From NCBI RefSeq assembly GCF_000787815.1, contig NZ_BBPO01000002.1:108445-172444 (forward strand): a stretch of 64,000 bases of DNA. The letters run 5' to 3'. The position numbers and the translations under genes were made by a program. Positions within the stretch are counted from its first letter, which is position 1, and the number at the start of each line of letters is the position of its first letter. Below the pieces are notes generated by a model. It searched no databases, was not told the origin of the DNA, and was given only the letters and a program-made list of their open reading frames with translations. The DNA is from Streptacidiphilus neutrinimicus. Its GTDB lineage: Bacteria > Actinomycetota > Actinomycetes > Streptomycetales > Streptomycetaceae. This document shows, in pieces, positions 58,521 to 64,000 of this stretch.

Positions 58521-58847
58521 TCAGGCCCCGACCGGGCCGTTCCGGGGGCCGGTGGGGCCGTGGGCCTCGGCGTGGGCGCAGATCGCGTCCGTCGCGGGCA
58601 GTGGGAGGTCCAGGTGGTGGGCGAGCCACGCGGGGCGGTGGCCCTGGAGCGCCAGGATGTAGGCGGCGTGCACCCGTGCGTCGTAGGCGACTTCGGGCGC
58701 GGTCGTGGCCGCGAAGTCGCGCGGGTCGAGCAGGTAGTGGCGCTCGACGCCGTCGCTCAGGGTCAGCGAGAGGACGCCGTGCGCGGTCCACGCCTCACGG
58801 CGCAGCAGGTTGGTGAGGGCCTTCGGGCTGAGGGTCGTTGTGGTCAT
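58521..58847 (-). CDS. Hypothetical protein next to the winged-helix gene
   Basis: 108 residues from ATG 58847; AAGGAGCC upstream. LSPKALTNLLRREAWTAHGV, HYLLDPRDFAATTAPEVAYD. No recognised family. It lies 26 bp before the winged-helix gene and is probably co-transcribed. Confidence 0.65.
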   Translation of the reverse strand: MTTTTLSPKALTNLLRREAWTAHGVLSLTLSDGVERHYLLDPRDFAATTAPEVAYDARVHAAYILALQGHRPAWLAHHLDLPLPATDAICAHAEAHGPTGPRNGPVGA

Positions 58848-59300
58848 GGCGAAGAGGCTCCTTGGTGCAGGCGTGGCCGCACCTCAGCGCGGGGTCGCGT
58901 CAAGGGCGGACCGGCCGGGTGTGCGGCGAGGTGACGGTGAACGTCGAAAAGCGAAGGAAAAAAGAAAAGCGATAAAGCGACAGGGTGCGCCCGGCCGGAA
59001 GCCGCGTCAGGCCGCGAAAACGGGGCCGGGCGGAGCGTGGCCCGTTCTGGGACTGGCGTCGTCCACGGGTCTCGCCTCCTTTCGGCCGCGGACCGCTCCG
59101 ACGCTCAGAGGCCGGAGCGGTGCTCTCTTCGTACGACCGGTTCAGCATAGATCAGGGCAGGTACAGGGCGGCAACCTGCGTTGACGCATCTCTTACGGCT
59201 CCGTGGAGTGTCGAGTGGCGTCCGCCCCGGCCCGGGGATTGGATGGGAAACCCGCCCCTTCGCCAGATATCGAGACATCGGAACTTCGAGAGGAACTGCG
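58848..59300. other. Gene-free divergent region
   Basis: 450 bp between the divergent hypothetical gene and the double-VOC gene. It has an A-rich purine tract at 58944-58981 and a hairpin (59093-59120, arms CCGCTCCG/CGGAGCGG). TTGACG (59181) with TGGAGT (59204), spacer 17, is a weak promoter for the VOC gene. No RNA gene could be recognised. Confidence 0.5.
59093..59120. repeat. 8-bp hairpin in the divergent gap
   Basis: CCGCTCCG and CGGAGCGG, 12-nt loop. Confidence 0.35.
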
Positions 59301-60068
59301 TTGAAGGTGATCGGAAACGTCCCAGGCGCCCCCTGTTGGGCGCAGCTGAGCGCACGCGATTCGGAAGCGGCCCAGCAGTTCTACGGTCAGCTTTTCGGCT
59401 GGACCGCCGAGACCGACCCGGACCCCCAGTACGGCGGCTACACGACCTTCTCCCTCGACGGCAAGCCCGCCGCGGCCGTGGCCCCCCTGATGAACCCGCA
59501 GCAGCCGGTCATGTGGCTGCTCTCCTTCGCCACCCCGGCTGTCGACGACGCGGCCGAGGCCGCCAAGGGCGCCGGCGCGCAGGTGTGGATGGGGCCGATG
59601 GACGTCGGCGACCTGGGCCGCTGGGCCCTGCTCAGCGACCCGACCGGGGCGCCGTTCGCGCTCTGGGAGACCAGGAAGTTCGGCGGCTTCGGTGTGGCCG
59701 AGGAGCCGAACTCGCTCGCCTGGATCGACCTGTCGACCCGGGACAAGAGCGCCGCCGTGGAGTTCTACCGCACGTTCTTCAAGTGGCAGGTGTGGCCGAA
59801 CCAGGACTACCCCATGGTCGGGCTGAACGACACCATGTTCGGCGGCATCATGGAGATGGGCGAGATGTTCCCGCCCGAGGTCCCCTCGCACTGGAACCCG
59901 TTCTTCCTGGTCGCCGACGTGGACGCGGCCGCCGCCAAGGCGCGCGGGCTCGGCGCCGAGGTCGTGCACGGTCCCGTGGACGCGGAGATGGACAACGGGC
60001 CGAGGCTCGCCGTCATCCGCGACCCGCAGGGAGCCACCTTCGGCGTCTTCGCCCCGCGCGAGAGCTGA
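59301..60068 (+). CDS. Double VOC-domain protein
   Basis: 255 residues from TTG at 59301, with GAGAGGA 7 bp before. Two VOC domains: residues 6-120 (PCWAQLSARDSEAAQQFYGQ, GPMDVGDLGRWALLSDPTGA) and 130-255 (AWIDLSTRDKSAAVEFYRTF, RLAVIRDPQGATFGVFAPRE). Each has the EFYRTF/FGWTAE-type beta strands. Such proteins are often annotated as hydroxylase or glyoxalase-like; a ligand cannot be inferred. Confidence 0.86.
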   Translation: MKVIGNVPGAPCWAQLSARDSEAAQQFYGQLFGWTAETDPDPQYGGYTTFSLDGKPAAAVAPLMNPQQPVMWLLSFATPAVDDAAEAAKGAGAQVWMGPMDVGDLGRWALLSDPTGAPFALWETRKFGGFGVAEEPNSLAWIDLSTRDKSAAVEFYRTFFKWQVWPNQDYPMVGLNDTMFGGIMEMGEMFPPEVPSHWNPFFLVADVDAAAAKARGLGAEVVHGPVDAEMDNGPRLAVIRDPQGATFGVFAPRES

Positions 60069-60111
60069 CGCGCGCCCGCCGCCTGTCCCGCACGCCCGTC
60101 GTCCGACTCAC

Positions 60112-60144
60112 GCGCCCACCGCCTCGCCCCGCGAGGCGGTGGGC
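60112..60144. terminator. Hairpin terminator between convergent VOC genes
   Basis: 14-bp perfect arms (60112-60125, 60131-60144), 5-nt loop, followed by TCGTCTTT on the plus strand. Confidence 0.8.
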
Positions 60145-60229
60145 GTCGTCTTTACCCGAGCGGCGGCACCGACACCGGTCGGGGCAGCCGGGGCAGATGG
60201 GGCAGCCGGGGCAGCTGTGGCCGTGGGCG

Positions 60230-60664
60230 CTACCGCCGGTGCTCTCCGTCGGGCTCGCCGGGCTCGCCGGGCTCGGCGAAGAGCGTCAGCTGGAGGGCGG
60301 CGGGGGCCTCCAGGCGGGAGTTCAGCGAGTTCCACGGCGTCCTGGTCGGCTCGGCCAGCACCTCCGCCCCGGCCGCAGCGAGCCGCGCGGTGACCGCGGG
60401 GGCGTCGTCGACCTGGAACGCCACCCGGATGTGGCCCGCCACGCGCCGGCCCACCTCGACGTCGTCGATGAACGCGGCGTGCCCGGGATCCGCGATCTCC
60501 AGCGTGGCCCGCCCGGCCTCCAGGATCGTCACCCGCCCGTCGGGCGAGGAGAACGCCCCACGCTCGGGCAGCCCCAGCACGTCGCGGTAGAACCGCAGCG
60601 CGGCGTCGTAGTCCTCGGCGGTGACGACCAGCCGCAGCTCACGCACACCGGACTCCTCAGCCAT
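60230..60664 (-). CDS. VOC-family protein
   Basis: 144 residues from ATG 60664; GGGAGGGG upstream. RLVVTAEDYDAALRFYRDVL then GLPERGAFSSPDGRVTILEA and VAFQVDDAPAVTARLAAAGA form one VOC domain with the tail LQLTLFAEPGEPGEPDGEHR. Function unknown. Confidence 0.86.
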   Translation of the reverse strand: MAEESGVRELRLVVTAEDYDAALRFYRDVLGLPERGAFSSPDGRVTILEAGRATLEIADPGHAAFIDDVEVGRRVAGHIRVAFQVDDAPAVTARLAAAGAEVLAEPTRTPWNSLNSRLEAPAALQLTLFAEPGEPGEPDGEHRR

Positions 60665-60832
60665 CCTCGGCCCCTCCCTCGCCCCACCGCGTTCGGGCAC
60701 GATCATTCCACGACCCCGCGCGCCACGCCGCCTGACGGGTTTTCGGGTGGGGGTGGGTGGGGAGTCCATGGCCGCCCGGCGGTGTCCGTTGGGGGCATCG
60801 CGGGAAGCCGATTCTTCGTCAGGAGTGCGTGG

Positions 60833-61603
60833 ATGAGCGAGTTCCGCGGCAAGGAGTTCGGGGGCCTGCGGGCCATGGTCACCGGGGGTGCGTCGGGGAT
60901 CGGGCTGGCGACGGCCCGGCTGTTGGCGGGGGGCGGGGCGGAGGTGGCCGTGCTGGACCTCGCCGTCGACGGGGTGGAGAAGCCCCTGTGGGGGTTCACC
61001 GCCGACCTGCGGGACGACGCGTCCGTGCGGGCGGCGGTCGAGGCGGCCGTGGCCGCGCTCGGCGGGCTGGACATCCTGGTCAACAACGCCGGCGTCGGCG
61101 CGGCCGGGACCGTGGAGGACAACGACGACGCGCAGTGGCACCAGGTGCTCGACGTCAACGTCGTCGGCATGGCCCGGGTCAGCCGCGCGGCCCTGCCGCA
61201 TCTGCGGCGCTCCGCGCACGCGTCCGTCGTCAACACCTGCTCGGCCGCCGCCACCGTCGGGCTGCCGCAGCGCGCGCTCTACAGCGCCAGCAAGGGCGCG
61301 GTGCTGTCGCTGACCCTGGCCATGGCAGCCGACCACGTCCGCGAGGGCATCCGCGTCAACTGCGTCAGCCCCGGCACCGTGGACACCCCGTGGGTCGGCC
61401 GCCTGCTCGACGCCGCCGACGACCCGGACGCCGAGCGCGCCGCGCTGCAGGCGCGGCAGCCGCACGGGCGCCTGGTCGGCGCCGACGAGGTGGCCGCCGC
61501 CATCGCCTACCTCGCCTCTCCCGCCTCGGGGTCGACCACCGGCACCGCCCTCGCGGTCGACGGCGGCATGTCCGCACTGCGGCTGCGGCCGCTCGGGAGC
61601 TGA
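60833..61603 (+). CDS. SDR-family oxidoreductase
   Basis: 256 residues from the ATG at 60833; AGGAG is 8 bp upstream. Motifs: VTGGASGIGLATARLL, NNAGVGAA, NTCSAAATV, YSASKGAVLSLT, RVNCVSPGTVDTPW, and TGTALAVDGGMS. A classical SDR; Asp in AVLDLAVD suggests NAD. It precedes the dioxygenase/HD pair by 160 bp, with an operator between. Confidence 0.88.
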   Translation: MSEFRGKEFGGLRAMVTGGASGIGLATARLLAGGGAEVAVLDLAVDGVEKPLWGFTADLRDDASVRAAVEAAVAALGGLDILVNNAGVGAAGTVEDNDDAQWHQVLDVNVVGMARVSRAALPHLRRSAHASVVNTCSAAATVGLPQRALYSASKGAVLSLTLAMAADHVREGIRVNCVSPGTVDTPWVGRLLDAADDPDAERAALQARQPHGRLVGADEVAAAIAYLASPASGSTTGTALAVDGGMSALRLRPLGS

Positions 61604-61688
61604 GGCGGGCCCGTCCGGCATCCTCTTTGCGTCGGGTTGGCCCCAGGTTCACCCAGCCTTTCCTTGCCCCCGGCGGCGGCGTCGGGCG

Positions 61689-61708
61689 AAAGTTGGCTAT
61701 ACAACTTT
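61689..61708 (+). promoter_or_regulatory. GntR-type inverted repeat before the dioxygenase operon
   Basis: AAAGTTG-GCTATA-CAACTTT has 7-bp arms and overlaps the AT-rich TATACA at 61698-61703, a likely -10. It stands 54 bp before the ATG at 61763. Confidence 0.55.
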
Positions 61709-61720
61709 TGAGCCGGGCCG

Positions 61721-61750
61721 GTCCTACCCGGTCCTACCCGGTCCGACCAG
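61721..61750. repeat. 10-bp direct repeats
   Basis: GTCCTACCCG occurs twice (61721-61730, 61731-61740), then a third imperfect unit (GTCCGACCAG). In the leader of the dioxygenase gene. Confidence 0.6.
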
Positions 61751-61762
61751 AATCGAGGGTTC

Positions 61763-62854
61763 ATGCTGCCGACCGACGTCCCCGCCCTGTGGCTGCGGGA
61801 CAACTGCACCTGCGCGGACTGCCGCGACCCGTTGACCGACCAGAAGCTCTTCCAGATCACCGATCTGCCCGAGCAGCTCGCCGTCGGGACGCTGCGCGCG
61901 CTGGACGGCGGCGACGCTGTCGACGGTGCGGAGGGGTGGGAGGTGGTCTGGGCCCCCGACGGTCACGTCTCCCGCTACCCGGCACACTGGCTCCAGCAGA
62001 CGGGCGAGCCCGACCCCCGCACCGAGGACGCCAAGGACCTGTGGGGGAGCGCGGCGACGCTGGCCGACGGCCTCCCTGAGACGACGTGGTCGGCGTACCT
62101 CGCCGACGACGCCGAGCGCCTGCGCATGCTGGAGGCCGTGGCCAGGCTCGGCTTCTGCCTGCTGCGCGACGTCCCCCTCCGCGACGGCCAGGCGCAGCAG
62201 GTGGCCCGCACCTTCGGGTTCGTCCGCGAGACCAACTACGGCACGCAGTTCGAGGTGCGCGTCGAGGAGCGGCCGAACAACCTGGCCTTCACCAACGTCG
62301 CGATCACCCCGCACACCGACAACCCCTACCGGGACCCGGTGCCGACGCTCCAGCTGCTGCACTGCCTGGTGAACGACGCCGAGGGCGGCGACTCCGGCCT
62401 GGTCGACGGCTTCGCCGCCGCGGCCGCGCTGCGCGAGTCGGACGTCGGGGCCTTCGCCGCGCTGACGGGGACGCCGGTGCCGTTCGCCTTCCGCGACGAC
62501 GTCACCGAGCTGAGCACGCACCGCCCGCTCATCGGCACCGACCCGATGGGCCGCATCCGCGAGGTGCGGTTCAACAACCGCTCGCTCGGCACGCTCCGCC
62601 TCCCGGCGGAGCAGACCGAGGCCTTCTACGCCGGCTACCGCGCCTTCGCCCGCCTGCTGCTGGACCCCGAGCGTCAGCTCGACTTCAAGCTGGGCCCGGG
62701 CGACTGCCTCGTCTTCGACAACACCCGCCTGCTGCACGCCCGTACGGCCTTCGCCCGCGGCGGCGCCCGGCACCTCCAGGGCTGCTACGCGGACCTCGAC
62801 GGCCTGCTCAGCACCGTCGGCGTGCTGCGCCGCAGGGAGGCGCAGCCGTGCTGA
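61763..62854 (+). CDS. tmpA: Gamma-butyrobetaine-hydroxylase-like 2OG dioxygenase (TmpA candidate)
   Basis: 363 residues; GAGGG stands before the ATG at 61763. N-terminal zinc domain: LWLRDNCTCADCRDPLTDQK with Cys15, Cys17 and Cys20, and a His in YPAHWL. The Fe/2-oxoglutarate domain has HTDNPYRDPVPTLQLLHCLV (HxD pair) and the distal His in NTRLLHARTAF, with RLGSLRL-type residues after. This is the fold of gamma-butyrobetaine hydroxylase and TmpA, which hydroxylates trimethylaminoethylphosphonate. The 7-bp overlap with the HD-oxygenase-like gene favours TmpA over carnitine synthesis. Confidence 0.82.
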   Translation: MLPTDVPALWLRDNCTCADCRDPLTDQKLFQITDLPEQLAVGTLRALDGGDAVDGAEGWEVVWAPDGHVSRYPAHWLQQTGEPDPRTEDAKDLWGSAATLADGLPETTWSAYLADDAERLRMLEAVARLGFCLLRDVPLRDGQAQQVARTFGFVRETNYGTQFEVRVEERPNNLAFTNVAITPHTDNPYRDPVPTLQLLHCLVNDAEGGDSGLVDGFAAAAALRESDVGAFAALTGTPVPFAFRDDVTELSTHRPLIGTDPMGRIREVRFNNRSLGTLRLPAEQTEAFYAGYRAFARLLLDPERQLDFKLGPGDCLVFDNTRLLHARTAFARGGARHLQGCYADLDGLLSTVGVLRRREAQPC

Positions 62855-63453
62855 CCCCGGACCAGGTCGTGGACACCCTGGCCGCGCTCTTCGCGGGCGA
62901 GGGCGCGGACGACTACCTCGGCGAGGACGTCACCCAGGCCGAGCACATGCTCCAGGCCGCCGCTCTCGCCACCGCAGACGGAGCGCCCCCGGCGCTGGTC
63001 GCCGCGGCCCTGCTGCACGACGTCGGGCACTTCCGCGGCGCGGTGCACGGCCGTGAACTCATGTCGGGCGCGCGGGACAACCGCCACAGCCACCAAGGCG
63101 CGGACTGGCTCTCCCCGTGGTTCGGCCCGGCCGTCACCGAACCCGTCCGCCTCCACGTCGCCGCGAAGCGCTACCTGTGCGCCGTGGAGCCGGAGTACTT
63201 CGCCCGCCTCTCCCCGGCGTCGGTCCACACCCTCTCTGTCCAGGGCGGCCCGATGAGCCCGGCGGAGGCGACCGCGTTCGAGGCCGAGCCGTTCGCACGG
63301 GACGCGGTCCGCCTGCGCCGCTGGGACGACGCGGCGAAGGACGTGTCCGTGGCCGTGCCGGACTTCGCCCACTACCGGGAGATGCTGGCCGCACTGGCGG
63401 CACTGGCCTCCGCTGTCCCGCCGGCCTCGCCCGCGGAGAGCGGGGACGCGTAG
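62848..63453 (+). CDS. tmpB: HD-domain mixed-valent di-iron oxygenase (TmpB/PhnZ-like)
   Basis: 201 residues from GTG at 62848, GGGAGG 7 bp before. The tandem motif DDYLGEDVTQAEHMLQ gives Tyr23, Glu26 and His33, then LLHDVGH (His57, Asp58, His61), HSHQGADWL and LHVAAKRYL (His103, Lys107). In PhnZ the Tyr24/Glu27 pair and the di-iron ligands sit one residue further on, as I recall. That Tyr/Glu pair marks the phosphonate-cleaving HD oxygenases as opposed to phosphohydrolases. It should break the C-P bond of the hydroxylated product of the upstream gene. Confidence 0.8.
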   Translation: MLTPDQVVDTLAALFAGEGADDYLGEDVTQAEHMLQAAALATADGAPPALVAAALLHDVGHFRGAVHGRELMSGARDNRHSHQGADWLSPWFGPAVTEPVRLHVAAKRYLCAVEPEYFARLSPASVHTLSVQGGPMSPAEATAFEAEPFARDAVRLRRWDDAAKDVSVAVPDFAHYREMLAALAALASAVPPASPAESGDA

Positions 63454-63605
63454 CGGTCGTCCGCCGATCCGGGGTCAGCCGCCGTCCAACGCCCGGCTCG
63501 GCGACCGGCCCGGCCTCGGCGGCCTGCGCGCGTCCCTGCCCAGGTGCGCGGAGCCTACCCCGTGCGTCCTTCGGCGAGGCGCCGAGCGCGGCTCGCGCGG
63601 CGCGC

Positions 63606-63611
63606 TAGCGT
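63606..63611 (+). promoter_or_regulatory. -10 element of a probably leaderless gene
   Basis: TAGCGT lies 6 bp before the GTG at 63618. The same hexamer and spacing occur before the double hydrolase gene. No -35 identified. Confidence 0.4.
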
Positions 63612-63617
63612 GGGTGG

Positions 63618-63962
63618 GTGGCGACCGATCTGTTCGCGGGGATCTACGTCCGGGACTACGACGAGGCAGTGGACTGGTACACGCGGGTGCTCGGCGCAGA
63701 GCCCGCCTTCTGTCCCAACGAGATCGAGGCGGTCTGGGAGCTCGCCGAACACCGGTACCTCTACATCCGCCGCAGCCCCGAACACGCGGGCCACGCCCTG
63801 CAGACGGTGCTGGTCGACGATCTGGACGACCGAGTCGCCGCGATCGCCGGGCGCGGCGTGGAGCCGGCGCTCCGCGAGCAGTACCCGGACGGCGTGCGCA
63901 AGGTCGTGTATCGCGACGCCGACGGCAACGAACTCGGCTTCGGCGGCGTGCCGCAGGGCTGA
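63618..63962 (+). CDS. VOC-family protein
   Basis: 114 residues from GTG at 63618. FAGIYVRDYDEAVDWYTRVL and YIRRSPEHAGHALQTVLVDD form one glyoxalase/bleomycin-resistance-type VOC domain with ELGFGGVPQG at the end. No clear ribosome-binding site; a TAGCGT -10 close by suggests a leaderless mRNA. Its stop is part of a 17-bp inverted repeat with the last bases of the window. Confidence 0.85.
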   Translation: MATDLFAGIYVRDYDEAVDWYTRVLGAEPAFCPNEIEAVWELAEHRYLYIRRSPEHAGHALQTVLVDDLDDRVAAIAGRGVEPALREQYPDGVRKVVYRDADGNELGFGGVPQG

Positions 63963-64000
63963 GTCCGGTCCCAGGTGGTGAGTCGGACTCAGCCCTGCGG
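63951..64000. terminator. 17-bp inverted repeat at the window end
   Basis: 63951-63967 and 63984-64000 are exact reverse complements with a 16-nt loop. The left arm holds the last codons and stop (PQG*) of the VOC gene; the right arm would give the same PQG* for a convergent gene running into the window. Probably a shared terminator. Confidence 0.6.

Noticed and set aside
58985..61603. 872-codon frame ending in the SDR gene
   Set aside because: The part before 60833 runs through the double-VOC gene in another frame and through a terminator; only the last 256 codons are real.

Overview
The window is very GC-rich, with strong third-position GC bias and frequent GTG and TTG starts. It carries typical actinomycete genes: Scr1/DUF5753-type XRE regulators beside DUF6879, SHOCT proteins, MocR regulators, and 4-bp GTGA stop/start overlaps. 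A filamentous actinomycete of the Streptomycetaceae (Streptomyces, Kitasatospora or Streptacidiphilus type) is the best fit; species cannot be told. No rRNA, tRNA, CRISPR array, prophage or complete insertion sequence was seen. It reads as chromosomal sequence with many small transcription units.

Layout. 0-8.5 kb: methyltransferase, saccharopine-dehydrogenase-like protein, L,D-transpeptidase, SDR, an autoregulated marR-MFS-isochorismatase operon, a ChaA Ca2+/H+ antiporter, and idi. 8.7-12.2 kb: a four-gene operon (nucleotidyltransferase, glycerol-1-phosphate dehydrogenase-like enzyme, CDP-alcohol phosphatidyltransferase, GT2 glycosyltransferase) that probably makes a polyol-phosphate glycan precursor; a TagG-like permease that may export it sits alone at 19.5 kb. 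12.3-13.9 kb: GNAT enzyme and an arsR-AHSA1 pair with twin operators. 14-17.7 kb: an Opu-type osmoprotectant ABC operon whose binding protein is circularly permuted. 17.9-25 kb: a beta-lactamase remnant, SMP-30, orphan permease, CtaG, exonuclease III, YhhN, sterol-desaturase-like protein, and a secreted protein. 25-29.6 kb: a putative catabolic cluster of two amidohydrolases, an SDR and an acetoacetate decarboxylase-like protein. 29.6-38 kb: regulators next to their likely targets (MocR/EamA, MarR/NmrA-like, TetR/DUF4267, GntR, zinc-finger HTH protein, SDR, MarR), several with clear inverted-repeat operators. 38.4-51.9 kb: XRE-TPR regulator, neprosin-like protein, RNase HI, envelope and lipid genes (DUF2252, diacylglycerol kinase, PAP2, CDF transporter, SHOCT proteins, YihY), and a double alpha/beta-hydrolase. 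52-56.5 kb: a decayed accessory patch with small zinc-ribbon-like genes, an Scr1-type regulator trio, frameshifted genes and truncated DUF6879 pieces. 56.6-64 kb: MerR, SRPBCC, a lone OmpR-type DNA-binding domain, VOC proteins, SDR, and a dioxygenase/HD-oxygenase pair that matches TmpA-TmpB.

Best leads: (1) the circularly permuted betaine-type binding protein (14001-14966); (2) the TmpA/TmpB-like pair (61763-63453), predicted to release glycine betaine and phosphate from a trimethylated phosphonate; (3) a ClpX-type zinc finger joined to an HTH, with twin mirror-image operators around its own predicted promoter (36204-36633); (4) the glycerol-1-phosphate/CDP-alcohol operon with a changed transferase motif and a displaced exporter subunit; (5) a MerR-type, 19-bp-spacer, probably leaderless promoter on a hydrolase whose first domain has lost its nucleophile.
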